From: Megalobrama amblycephala
Taxonomy: Eukaryota > Chordata > Actinopteri > Cypriniformes > Xenocyprididae
DNA length: 64,000 nucleotides
NCBI RefSeq assembly: GCF_018812025.1
Contig: NC_063049.1
Location: forward strand, 35,903,447 to 35,967,446
Reading direction: 5' to 3'
A program made the position numbers and the translations under genes. This document shows, piece after piece, positions 12,421-23,790 of this stretch (position 1 is the stretch's first letter; each line of letters starts with the position of its first letter). The notes beneath the pieces were generated by a model. That model was not told the origin of the DNA. It ran no database searches and saw nothing but the letters and a program-made list of their open reading frames with translations.

Positions 12421-14129
12421 GTTGTAATAATAGTTGCAACTTGCACTCTTAAATGTGCAATGAAACTTGACAGCTGAAAAAAAACCTATGCTCCAGGGAT
12501 CATATTCATATAACATCTAAGGCTAAATGTAGATCTTAACTGGCTGAGTTAGATGTGATTGATACTACTAAACAGTAGAAAATCAGTCTAGTCTCTCCAG
12601 CTGTAAATGTCATTGGCTGTTAAAGTCTTGTGTTGCTTGTAATATACTGACATGTTGATAACACACACATAGGCAGTCTTTTGGAATGCTCTCAATTACA
12701 TGTAGTAGCCTAGATCAGATGGATACAATATGCATTAGTAAGTGTGGCGGTGCTTATGGGGTGTCGCTCTTGGAAGAGTGCACATGAGGCTGGGAGGGGG
12801 AAAAAAAAAAAAAAAAAAAATTAACAGTATACTCACTATAAAAAACTACACTACACCACTGATAAAAGGTGTACTTTAGTGATCAAGAACACAGATGGCA
12901 TTAAATTGTACTTTTGGCACATAGACCATATGTTTGGCACTGCAATAATCCATCCTTTCGTTATTTTCAGGACACAGACTCAAAAGATATAACCCCTCGT
13001 TCCCTCTGATATTTTCACTGACACCATGTTCAGTTATTTCAACCTCCTAGAGAGAGATGACCTGTGTCGTGCTGAAGGAGCTGTGCATCATGTTACACAC
13101 ACAGAGAGAAAAACAAAACATTGTGGCTGATGAGACCGCGTTTTTTTTACAGTCTGTTCAGGGGACAGGCAGCTAGCGGATAGTGAGGAGATGTTTGCTG
13201 TATTTGACAAAAAAATGTTTTGGCCTAAAAACGCGTGACATCGCTTAGAGCACCTTTAAACAATGGTCCATCTGAGCAACTGCACCGATTACTTAAACAA
13301 TCCAAAGGCTGATTAGCAAAAAACAAAAGGTAACATATTCTAACAGTTACAAGAACTGCAAAAGTGAATGCTTTTCAAGAGTCATGATGGAACATTACAA
13401 CTACAAAAGTGGAATAAAAAAAATAAAAAAATCAGCTAACTGCCTTATGATTGTGTGAATTAGAATGAAACAAGGAAGATGACCAGATTGTTTCGAGACA
13501 CAAAAAAAAACCTCAAGGAAAGAATTGAAATCTAATACAAGAGTAGAAGGCCATCCATACATACATAATTCTACAAGAGCCAAACTAATAGAGGTGGAGA
13601 GTAGAAAGGCCTTCTGGGATCCCCAAGAGATTCCACAGATCAATAAGCAAAACGTGTCCTGACCTTCAGAAGGTCCTTGATGGAAAATAGGGATGTGCAG
13701 TAGTATGAAAAATAATCATCTCAATAGTATATACCGTACCATAATGTATATATACAATGTATGTTGTTTGTATATTAAATAACCATGTGGTAATGCATAT
13801 TTCTGCATAATTCAATGAACTAAATACTTTACAAATGTAAGGAACTTCATTTTTTGATGATGATTATTATTACTATTATTTGATTATTTTCTATTTTTAT
13901 TTGGAACTTAGAGGCAAATAAAAAGATATTATTCATAACAAATGAATAGCAAAAACATCTTCATATTGCCAATTTATGTAACATCAGAACTAAAAACAAA
14001 AGATTGAAAACAGCTAAACTAAATTCTGATTGGATGAACCACACTGGTCGATCAATGTTGTAGCTATTAAAGAAAACTTATTTAGATTAGTAAATATGTT
14101 TAATTATAATATTGTTTGTTAATTTCAGT
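12421..14129. other. Intergenic stretch, nothing firm
   Basis: An A-run occupies about 12801-12820. The phrase 'tagggatgtgcagtagtatg' at 13688 and 'ataccgtacc' at 13731 look like the remnant of a hAT-like element end, but no partner end was found. No gene was recognised. Confidence 0.4.
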
Positions 14130-14133
14130 TTAA

Positions 14134-15085
14134 AGGTGCCCTAGAATTAAATATTGAATTTATATTGGCATAGTTGAATAACAAGAGTTCAGTACATGGA
14201 AAAGACATACACTGAGTTTCAAACTCCATTGTTTCCTCCTTCTTATATAAATCTAATTTGTTTAAATGACCTCCGAAGAACAGGCGAATCTCAACATAAC
14301 ACTGACTGTTACGTAACAGTCGGGGTGTACGCCCCCAATATTTGCATATGCCAGCCCATGATCAAGCCATTAGACAAGGGCAGAACGTCTGGATGTGCAC
14401 AGCTGAATCATCAGACTAGGTAAGCAAGCAAGGACAATAGCAAAAAATGGCAGATGGAGCAATAATAACTGACATGATCCATGATAACATGATATTTTTA
14501 GTGATATTTATGAGTTGTCTTTCTAAATGTTTCGTTAGCATGTTGCTAATGTACTGTTAAATGTGGTTAAAGTTACCATCGTTTATTACTGTATTCACGG
14601 AGAAAAGAGAGTCGTCGCTATTTTCATTTTCAAACACTTGCAGTCTGTATAATTCATAAACAACTTCATTCTTTATAAATCTCTCCAACAGTGTGTAATG
14701 TTAGCTTTAGCCACGAAGCACTATCAAACTTATTCAGAATCAAATGTAAACATCCAAATAAATACTATACTTACATGATCCGATGTATGCAAGCAGCGTG
14801 CATGACAAACATCTTGTAAAGATCCATTTTGAGGGTTATATTAGCTGTGTAAACTGTGTTTATGCTGTTCAAGGCAAGTGCGAGCTCCGGGGGAGGGGGA
14901 GCACGAGAATTAAAGGGGCCGCAACCTATATATCGGTGCATAGTTAATGATGCCCCAAAATAGGCAGTTAAAAAAATGAATTAAAAAAAAATCTATGGGG
15001 TATTTTGAGCTGAAACTTCACAGACACATTCAGGGGACACCTTAGACTTATATTACATCTTTTAAAAAGAAGTTCTAGGGCACCT
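14134..15085. mobile_element. TTAA-flanked MITE, family M3, copy 1
   Basis: The termini are AGGTGCCCTAGAA and TTCTAGGGCACCT, each directly flanked by TTAA (14130-14133 and 15086-15089). The interior matches the reverse complement of 32760-33729 over its whole length, for example 'gtttcctccttcttat', 'aacataacac', 'catgataacatgatattttt' and 'ttgagggttatattagct'. The size of 952 bp and the lack of a transposase mark it as non-autonomous. Confidence 0.88.
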
Positions 15086-15089
15086 TTAA

Positions 15090-16770
15090 TTGATAATCAA
15101 TGTATCATAATGTAATAAGAAACATTTTAAGAATGTCTGGTGAGGAACTGATGTGCTTATATTCAATATTTTTATGTGTTTATAAACTTTTCTCAGGAGC
15201 ACATGAGCTCCTTGGGAAAAAAGTGAGCGGCAAGCCCTGTATTAAAGTAGAGTGCAGCTCTACAACAAATATTCATCACAGTTTTTCCATTATAACTTGT
15301 TAATCTTGTTGTCAAGGCAACAGCAGTAGCTCTGGGAGTCTGTGAGAGCATGTGTCTGGTGTCTGTGATCAGCTTCAGGAACCACCCAGAACATTACCAG
15401 CAGACTCCTGAAATTTCCATTCACCTATCCTTGCCTTTTTTAAACACTATGAATACACAGAATATCCCCATGACAACAAAACAGTCAATATCTAATTTCC
15501 AAAGGAATGCAGAATTGATTGCTTCAAACTGGACATGCCAGCTCTCAGCTTCTGGCTGTACGTATCAAGCCAATTAATGAGATGAGTAAACACTGCAAGT
15601 CCATGCATGCGTAAGGGCCAGTTTGAGATAAAACTGTTCTGGATGGATGGATGGATGGATGGATGGACAGCTTTCTTGATATTGCCTCATATCGGTCGAC
15701 AGCTACACCATATTCAAGCAATTACAACCTTACAGCACTTTTAACTGTGTAATAATCTGCTGTAATGCAACATGTTACCCATTAGTCCAAATTCAACAGG
15801 ATTATGCTGTACAGCAACTCATTTATGCCAGCTGAACCAATGCCCAGTTTTTTACTAACAGAGTAGGTAAGGAGGGTGGAAATTTTAACAAATTTTGCAG
15901 AAAATCACCATTAATTTTACACTTTGTCTGTAAAACAGCAGTCGTCTTGCTCTTACGTGAGACAGAATAGCATTAAAGAGAGGATGATCAAGCTCTCGAT
16001 TAAAGTCTCTCTGCAGGGACAGCACAAGCCTTCTGCGTCATCTTATAAATAATCCATATGGACAGACAAGCGATGAGTCACGCACACTGTGTGAACCACA
16101 GGCAAACAGAAGAGCATGAGGAAAAGATTGATTATACTGCCAGCGATACGTTCATCTATGGATAATAACAAGTTTGGTTATAAGAGAAAAATGCTCCACT
16201 GAAAAGATCTGTAGCAGATCTCCCCACACACTCACTGCCTGTTTGTGGAAGTGCATTATTGACATTCCACTGCTGCCATATGTGTGCTGTCATAAAGTAG
16301 CAGCTGATAAGAGCCGCTGACACTCCCTCTCCAACTTCCACAAAGTAAACATTAGTAGAGGTTTTATTATGATTAATTCAAGTGATTTTGAAGTAATTAA
16401 AAAAAAAAACTGATTCATTCACTAAATTATTCTGTGGCCTGTTGTCACATTGTCACTTTGTTATGGCAGCTGGTGGCAACAAGTCTTTCTGTTTTGAATG
16501 AGTCACTTAACTAATATGTTGAAAACGCTGAGGAATTCCGACCAAAACAATAAGTCTTATTATGCATAAATTCATTTTTATTTGACTACAAATCTACTTA
16601 AGACTCCAGAGAAAGAGAGAGCAATCAAGCATTATAAGCCCAGAATGACTTTCATCAAACTATAAAAGAGCAGTGGCTAATAAATTAATATGTCAGTCAA
16701 ATAAACACATTCATAACTGTTACACCCATTGTACCTTTTGTTTTTGTGAAGGACTAAAGGTCTAGTAACA
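15090..16770. other. Intergenic stretch with a GGAT microsatellite
   Basis: A (GGAT)n run lies at 15641-15667. The small open frames at 15100-15577 and 16156-16341 show no domain. Nothing else was recognised. Confidence 0.45.
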
Positions 16771-16775
16771 CGATA

Positions 16776-17170
16776 ATTAGGGCTGGGTTGACATTATCAA
16801 TTAACCGTTTTTAATCAATCTTTATTTTGACGAACAAATATCGATACTTGATCTCCAAATCAATCTTTTAGTCTTCAAATCAATCTTTTTTGATGGATCT
16901 TCCATCCAGTTATCATGATTTTCATTCACAAAATTCGTTTAGTTTTAGTTAACTAAAAATCCCAACTTTGGTTCACGAATGAGTTGTTCCGATTCATTCA
17001 TATTCTTTGACAAACAAAGTGCCCCAGTTCATTCAAATGGTTCACGAACAAGATGTTTTCGGTTATTTGAAACACACGACTTTCTTTTTTTTTTTTTTTT
17101 TTTAGACGAATCAAACTTTTTAATCTTTAAACGAAATTGCTCCGGCCATTCGTTCATAAACCAGCGACTT
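16776..17170. repeat. Degenerate repeat remnants
   Basis: The block starts with 'ttagggctgggttgacatt', resembling hAT-like ends, and runs into 'ggttcacgaatgagttgttc' and 'cattcaaatggttcacgaac'. Similar 'gattcactcacttcaaaagattcgttca' type words recur near 20425-20460. This suggests one older element was later split by the 3 kb composite that follows. A T-run lies at 17084-17103. Confidence 0.45.
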
Positions 17171-18043
17171 CATTTAAAGGGATAGTTCCCTTTAAATTTG
17201 ATTTACTCACCCTCAAGCCATCCTAGGCGTATATTAGGGCTGCAACAACTATTCGATAAAATCGATAATAATCGATAATGAAAATCATCAACAACGATTC
17301 CCATTATTGATTAGTTGGCTCCGCCCACCGTGCACGGAAGACTTCCGTCAGTCGCATCAAATTACAGCACTGAATAATGCATTTCTATGGACCAAAACGC
17401 ATCTAAAAATAGTGAAGGAGCTGCTGCGGGAAAGGTACGTGATCAAAGCTGATCAAAACATGAGAATTATTTATTTTAAACTTCAAGCTAATGCATTAGT
17501 GTAATGGTTTGCCCTGTCAGGCGCTTTGACAGATGCATGTGCGTCCTCAGCGCAAAACGTTCATTCTACGGCTATATCCTTATCTGAAAATGTTACAAAT
17601 TCACGCAAGCATTTACATTTTGCATAAAGGCTCGTCCTTACAGTCTGCGTTAAACTTCAAACTTTACTGAATTAGCGGCGACGCTCGCACCCGTGCCAGA
17701 AAGACGGAACTCGGGAGAGAGGGAGACAATTAATATTCAGCGCAAAAATATTCATTTTGCTGAAATATCTGTTTAAAGATAAAAGTAGATTTAAAAGTCA
17801 ACATGTCATTCAAGTATTTTATGAGAGTAATAACTGTAAAGGGATAACAACATGTAATTGAATATAAATGTAGGATGTTTCTTATAGCCTATTTACAAGG
17901 TAAAGAAATGACAGTAAGAGGTGATTGTGTCCAGAGTGAACGTGTGTTCCTGCAGAACATTTAACTTGCCTGTTGGTTAACATTGAGTTTGTGTTTTTCT
18001 TTATTATCTTTATTACTATCTTCATTTTTAATGTAGAGTAGAG

Positions 18044-18297
18044 ATTTAAAGCAGAACTAAGTGACTTTTTTACCTTCATAAATAGTTTTCTAAGTCCTTA
18101 CGATGGTTAATTGACTTTTAGTGGTGTGTTTGAGGCGTGCACCAACCCCCTCTGGCACATCTACGCCAAAAAACGGCCGACCCGACACAATCTCGCCTCA
18201 TGTTCACGTTCACACGAAAGTGACAAAACTATTTATGAAGGTAAAAGAAGTCACTTTCTGAGACTCTTCACACTTTTCACAAAGTTCTGCTTTAATA
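18044..18297. mobile_element. Short foldback MITE
   Basis: The left 'tttaaagcagaactaagtga' pairs with the right 'acaaagttctgcttta', and 'taccttcataaatagtttt' (18071) pairs with 'aaaactatttatgaaggta' (18224). The centre is CpG-rich (18130-18215). About 254 bp and non-coding. Confidence 0.65.
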
Positions 18298-18589
18298 AAG
18301 GACTTCCGAACGTGAATCAATGTATTTGTGTAAGACAAATATCCTTATTTAAAACTTTATAAAGTAAAATAACGAGCTTCCGGCGCGACAGCCATACGCA
18401 TTCGACGTACGTCCAAATAGCGTTAACTCCCAGGACGTAGTAGACAATGCCATGATGACTACACTACGCCATGACGTACCACGCTATGTCCTATGCTATA
18501 ACACGTAGTACGTCATGTCATTGTGTAGAATGTCATGGAATTGTGTACTACGTCACGGAAGTAATGCTTTTTGTTAATTTGAAAGAAGG

Positions 18590-20169
18590 TACGGAGCCCC
18601 GGACATGACATGCAGGAAAAAATAGTAGGGTAAATCGTACGCACGATTTACTAATTCGTTCTCTCGAATTACTAAATTGTTCCCTCGATTTACTAAACTG
18701 TGCACACGATTTACTATTTCGTTCCCTCGATTTACTAAATTGTGCACATGATTTACTATTTCGTTCACTCGATTTACTAAATTGTTCCCTCGATTTACTA
18801 AATTGTGTGCACGATTTACTATTTCATTCCCTCGATTTACTAAATTGTTCCCTCGATTTACTAAACTGTGCACACGATTTACTATTTCGTTCCCTCGATT
18901 TACTAAATTGTGCACATGATTTACTATTCCGTTCCCTCGATTTACTAATTTGTTCCCTCGATTTACTAAATTGTGTGCACGATTTACTATTTCATTCCCT
19001 CGATTTACTAAATTGTTCCCTCGATTTACTAAATTGTGTGCACGATTTACTATTTCATTCCCTCGATTTACTAAATTGTTCCCTCGATTTACTAAACTGT
19101 GCACACGATTTACTATTTCGTTCCCTCGATTTACTAAATTGTGCACATGATTTACTATTTCGTTCACTCGATTTACTAATTTGTTCCCTCGATTTACTAA
19201 ACTGTGCACACGATTTACTATTTCGTTCCCTCGATTTACTAAATTGTGCACATGATTTACTATTTCGTTCACTCGATTTACTAATTTGTTCCCTCGATTT
19301 ACTAAACTGTGCACACGATTTACTATTTCGTTCCCTCGATTTACTAAATTGTGCGCACGATTTACTATTTCGTTCCCTCGATTTACTAATTCGTTCCCTC
19401 GATTTACTAAATTGTGCGCACAATTTACTATTTTGTTCCCTCGATTTACTAATTTGTTCCCTCGATTTACTAAATTGTGCACATGATTTACTATTTCGTT
19501 CCCTCAATTTACCAAATTGTGTGCACAATTTACTATTCCGTTCCCTCGATTTACTAATTTGTTTCCTCGATTTACTCATTTGTTCCCTCGATTTACTAAA
19601 TTGTGTGCACGATTTACTATTCCGTTCCCTCGATTTACTAATTTGTTTCCTTGATTTACTAATTTGTTCCCTCGATTTACTAAATTGTGTGCACAATTTA
19701 CTATTCCGTTCCCTCGATTTACTAATTTGTTCCCTCGATTTACTATATTGTGTGCACGATTTACTATTCCGTTCCCTCGATTTACTAAATTGTGTGCACG
19801 ATTTACTATTTTGTTCCCTCGACTTACTATTTTGTTCCCTCGATTTACTAATTCGTTCCCTCGATTTACTAAATTGTGCACACGATTTACTATTTTGTTC
19901 CCTCTATTTACTAATTTGTTCCCTCGATTTACTAAATTGTGCACACGATTTACTATTCCATTCCCTCGATTTACTAATTTGTTCCCTCGATTTACTAAAT
20001 CGTGCACATGATTTATAAATCGTGCGCACATTTTATCATGGGTTAGTTTTAGTAAATCGTGGGTTAGTTTTAGTAAATCGTGCGCACAATTTAATAAATC
20101 AAGGGAACGAATTAGTAAATCGTGCACACAATTTAACTTTTTCTTGCATGTCATGTGTGGGGCTACGTA
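18590..20169. mobile_element. Non-autonomous DNA element filled with a 21-bp minisatellite
   Basis: The terminal inverted repeats are about 32 bp: left 18590-18622 starts TACGGAGCCCCGGACATGAC, right 20137-20169 starts TACGTAGCCCCACACATGAC when read inward on the minus strand. They differ at only a few positions, and both ends carry TA, a possible 2-bp target duplication. Almost everything between is tandem array (18630-20012) plus a short inverted patch of related words (20013-20135). No transposase. The superfamily is not certain; a 2-bp target would fit ISL2EU-like or similar elements. Confidence 0.75.
18630..20012. repeat. 21-bp minisatellite array, about 65 copies
   Basis: The monomer is 21 bp and begins CGATTTACTA. 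Two main second halves alternate: 'aattgtgcaca' (with 'gtgtgca' and 'actgtgcaca' variants) and 'ttcgttccct' or 'atttgttccct'. Monomers are ordered in two- to three-unit higher-order blocks (42 or 63 bp). Because 21 is divisible by 3 and the consensus lacks stops in several frames, open frames of 302 codons (minus, 18574-19482) and 403 codons (plus, 18807-20018) arise. Both are pure seven-residue repeats with no domain, so I treat them as by-products. Confidence 0.92.
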
Positions 20170-20222
20170 AGAATGTGAGTAAATCATGGGTTAATTTTTG
20201 TTTTTGAGTGAACTATCCCTTT

Positions 20223-20756
20223 AAAATTTTAAAATCGGGTGCGTGAAGGGGGCGTATTCGTTCAGTGTGTTCAACCAATGAAATGCTTCTTCACACCCCA
20301 CACTTGACTACAATTGGCTCGTGCTATATAGTTGGTATTTTGTGACTGAACAAGAGTCGCGAGCTTCAAAAAGCGGTCACTTCTGTGAATGGAAAATATG
20401 AGTCAGTGCATGGAAGTAAACGAGACCGATTCACTCACTTCAAAAGATTCGTTCAAGAAAACCACAATGTCATATCAAGACGATGGAATAATGTCCTTCA
20501 CAGAAACAGGGAGTGTCGCATTAATAGAAGGAAACACTACTTGACCTAAACCTAATAAAATTGATAACATTTTACTGACGTATAAAACTACACATGTTCT
20601 CCACCCACTTGCTGTAAAAGTGTACACACAGCGCCACGTTGTCACCCTTTCTGTAATATTTTGGCGCGTGTGCTGAACACATGCTATATACTTCCGATCA
20701 ATAGCCTTGAATATCTCATGCGTCATAACTAAATGACAAATAATTAAATAACTTAC
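20223..20756. other. Short intergenic stretch / start of first intron of the 20757 gene
   Basis: Remnants of the repeat with 'gattcactcacttcaaaagattcg' lie at 20427-20455. The rest would be the first intron of the minus-strand gene beginning at 21037. No further exon could be picked out. Confidence 0.4.
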
Positions 20757-21037
20757 TTATCTGCCGTCGCTTCCTGGACGGTCTCATCTTTCTTCACTTG
20801 CTCAGTGGGTTCAATCGCACCATCGGTCTTTGTACATAGAAATCTTCTCCCAGCTAAAGGCTGAATGAAAGGTCTTCCATTAATCTTTAATTTAGATATT
20901 CTGCCATCCCGATAAGCAGCGCTGAAGCAGTACGCGTTTGATAAAGTCTTTTTGTGCCTTATAATGTCAGAGAACGAACGCTTAGGGCTGGTTTGAATCA
21001 ACTCCTTCAGCACAATTGAAGCCCTAAACTGTAACAT
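20757..21037 (-). CDS. First coding exon of an unidentified, probably mitochondrial protein
   Basis: The frame opens at ATG 21037 and runs 93 codons plus two bases to a consensus donor, GTAAGT, at 20756-20751. If unspliced, the frame would stop at 20753-20755, inside that donor, after 94 residues. The N-terminus (MLQFRASIVLKELIQ) is rich in Arg, Lys, Ser and hydrophobic residues, lacks acidic residues for several turns, and ends in an R-R-F-L-C pattern near residues 68-72 that looks like a presequence cleavage region. An acidic/Lys/Thr stretch follows. I do not recognise the family. The upstream region is CpG-containing, which fits a promoter. The remaining exons should lie at lower coordinates or outside the window; I could not find them. 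Confidence 0.5.
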
Positions 21038-21300
21038 CTCAGTCTTGTCGAGCTAAATCAGTTAAATGTCCTTATTTTTAATAATACTAGAAGACAACTT
21101 GTAGTTCTAGAATCAACAGCACAGTCGATTCCCACACTTTGCGCACCTACTGAGCCAGGAGCTTTTTAGTGACGAACACCGAGCAATGCGTTTGCGTACA
21201 CGCCCATCTAACGTTCTATTGGGTAACGTGCTAATATATGCACGTGTTCTCCCACATCATTGGCTGAAAAAAACATGTTTCATATTTGATTGCCATGCAT
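21038..21300 (-). promoter_or_regulatory. Probable promoter / 5' UTR of the 20757-21037 gene
   Basis: This stretch upstream of the ATG has more CpG than its surroundings (21120-21240, with 'gacgaacaccgagcaatgcg' and 'gcgtacacgcc'). No TATA box is placed convincingly. The call rests on position and composition only. Confidence 0.35.
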
Positions 21301-21618
21301 CACATCCTGCAATGACTCATTGACTGTATGACCCGCGGCGCGTTGTATGTTTTGTCTTTGACTTTGTAATGTCGCTTATTGGAGTATATAGGCAATTGTG
21401 TGAAAGTTCATTATTGTTGTCCTGAAATTGTTTGTACGTTTACCTTTAGGTTTTCCCCATAGTTTAACGCAGTGCTCACCCTGGCCACCACCTGTTTGAA
21501 CTGTTGCAGTCTGGAGGGCGCCTCAGCTCACTGGGCACAGGAGCAACTATTTCCCACAGGCCATTACCCGATAAGCTACTAAATACCTCCTAATTGAGCT
21601 TTATTTCAATTGCCTTAA

Positions 21619-22600
21619 AGGGTTACTTCACCCAAAAATTAAAATAATGTCATTTATTACTCACCCTCATGTCGTTCCACACCAGTAAGACCTTCGTTCA
21701 TCTTCAGAACACAAATTAAGATATTTTTGATGAAATCCGATGGCTCAGTGAGGCCTCTATTGAGAGCAATGACATTTGCTCTCTCAAGATCCATAAAGGT
21801 ACTAAAAACATATTTAAAACAGTTCATGCAAGTTCAGTAGTTCTACCTTAATATTATAAAGTGACGAGAATATTTTTGATCCGAGTCACTGATTCGATTC
21901 TCAAAGCTCCGAAGCAGTGTTTTGAAATCGACCCATCACTATATTGTTGAAAAGTCGTTATTTTTTTAATTTTTTTTTGACGCACAAAAATATTCTCGTC
22001 ACTTTATAATAATTAAGGTAAAACTATTGTACTCGCATGAAATGTTTTAAATATGTTTTTAGTACCTTTATGGATCTTGAGAGAGGAAGTGTCATTGCTG
22101 TCTATCACTGAGCCATCGGATTTAATAAAAAATATCTTAATTTGTGTTCCGAAGATGAATGAAGACCTTACTTCTGTCATTAATTACTCACCCTCATGTC
22201 GTTCCACACCCGTAAGACCTTCGTTCATCTTCAGAACACAAATTAAGACATTTTTGATAAAATCCGATGGCTCAGTGAGGCCTGCATTTGCCAGCAAGAT
22301 CATTTCCTTTTTCAATGCCCAGAAAGCTACTAAAGGCATATTTAAAACAGTTCATGTGACTACAGTGGTTGGTTCAACCTTAATGTTATGAAGTGACTAA
22401 TACTTTTTGTGCACCAAAAAAACCCAAAATAACTATCTAGTGATGGGTGATTTCAAAACACCGCTTCATGAAGCTTCGAAGCTTTATGAATCTTTTGTTT
22501 AGAATCAGTGGTTCGGAGCGCGTATCAAACTGCTAGTCACTTGATTTCAGTAAACGAGACTTCATCATAAGTGTTTTGAAATCTGACACAAGGAAATGTT
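21619..22600. mobile_element. M1-family MITEs, two overlapping or chimeric copies
   Basis: TTAA (21615-21618) precedes AGGGTTACTTCACCC. The usual inner words follow, with the inverse arm by 22060-22150 ('gtacctttatggatcttgag', 'tgtgttccgaagatgaatga'). At about 22176 the sequence switches to a second left arm ('attaattactcaccctcatg', 'cgttccacacccgtaagacc') and runs to about 22585. This looks like one copy inserted in, or recombined with, another. Confidence 0.65.
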
Positions 22601-23790
22601 TATAAGAAGAAACTGGGCGAGAAGATTACTAACAACTAAATTGTATTGTTGTGGCATGTTTTAGAGAAAGCTGTTTATCTCTAATGGCTGTAAAATAAAG
22701 AGCTCAGGTCTGCATGCAGCTCATCATGGCTTGATGCTTCCATATGTAAAACGCAAAGAGAAAAGTAACTGGATTCAGGTGTTTTGATCAATTCAGTGGG
22801 TGTGGGGTTGTGCAACCAATGACAGTTCAAGGACCTGTTAAGCAATCTTTATGTTGGTGAACATTAGGATGGAGTCTGTGGATAGAATCAGCTTACTATA
22901 ATTGCCTGAAGTTGTATTCTTTTGCACCGCAACAGTGCAACAGGCCTCCAGATGCAACAATCCTGTGAAGCATTGGGAATGATGGTATCGAGTCAGTCTC
23001 AAACAACTTATATATTTGAATATTTTATCTATATGACTCATTGTCAATAGTCATCTAATGCTTTGTGGAACAATAGTTTCCACACACAAGAGAATTTTTC
23101 TTGGGAATGGGAAAACTACTTTAACTGAGGCCACTGAAAAAGTGGACAGTCACTGTTGTGCTCTACTACAGTCCAGCAAGCTGCAAATTTAACTCTGTTT
23201 TTATCAAAAGAATCAAATGCAATATCTTATCAATCTCTTGAATATCCAGAAAAATAAAAGCTATTTTGCTCTGTATCAGAACAATTGTATTGTCAGTGTG
23301 AGAGTTCTTTTTAGACTGCATGCCATTCGTCCTTGAGGAAAAAAATTATAATATGAGTCATTCAGGCCTACCCATTCTAGAAACTTCTAAACTTGTATAA
23401 GGCCTAAAGCAAAGGAAAAATGCAGCGTTTCACGCCTCCTACTGTCTCTGTGAGGTAATTGCACGAGGTCATGATTTCACTCTTGGCTGATGCCTCCATC
23501 TTGTGGAGATTGTGAGAAATGGGACTAACATATGTGGATTTAGCCCAGAGTAAACTAAACATAACAAAATGGCAAATAACAAATATAAAGTTCACATAGA
23601 ATTGAGAAATGATACAAAAATCATGAGTATTTTAGTCCGACTGTCATATTTGTTTATATTTATTCTTGAACAGTGTTATAAACAGCAATATGTTTCTTAA
23701 AACTTACTGTGGCAGAATATATCTGATGGTAATATCATAGTACTTCAGATGATCTTGTGGTATTACTGTGGAATATTTCTGGAAAGTAAT
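22601..23790. other. Intergenic stretch, nothing recognised
   Basis: AT-rich DNA without a coding exon or repeat boundary that I can defend. Confidence 0.45.

Larger units (their letters stand above)
17176..20222. mobile_element. Composite nested-element block bounded by TTAAAGGGATAGTTC ends
   Basis: The left edge 'tttaaagggatagttc' (17174) has its inverse 'gaactatccctttaa' at 20208-20222. Inside lie a hAT-like left end ('ttagggctgcaacaactatt', 17234), the small foldback at about 18044-18297 and the minisatellite element at 18590-20169. The outer pair may be one M1-like element swollen by insertions, or two independent ends; spacing alone cannot decide. Confidence 0.5.

Noticed and set aside
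12105..12446. 113-codon minus-strand frame
   Set aside because: Overlaps the AACCCA-type dispersed repeat and has no domain.
18630..20012. CRISPR-like array
   Set aside because: Spacers are absent: the repeat units are directly adjacent 21-bp monomers in a eukaryotic context.
18807..20018. 403-codon plus-strand open frame (and 302, 213 and 203-codon minus frames) as protein genes
   Set aside because: They consist only of the 21-bp minisatellite translated in different frames, with no promoter, domain or unique sequence; several frames on both strands are open at once.
20757..21037. Glutaminase (GLS), a NAB1 neighbour in mammals, as identity of the mitochondrial-type exon
   Set aside because: Apart from a presequence-like N-terminus there is no resemblance to the GLS first exon as I know it.
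22053..22391. 112-codon plus-strand frame
   Set aside because: Wholly inside M1 MITE sequence.
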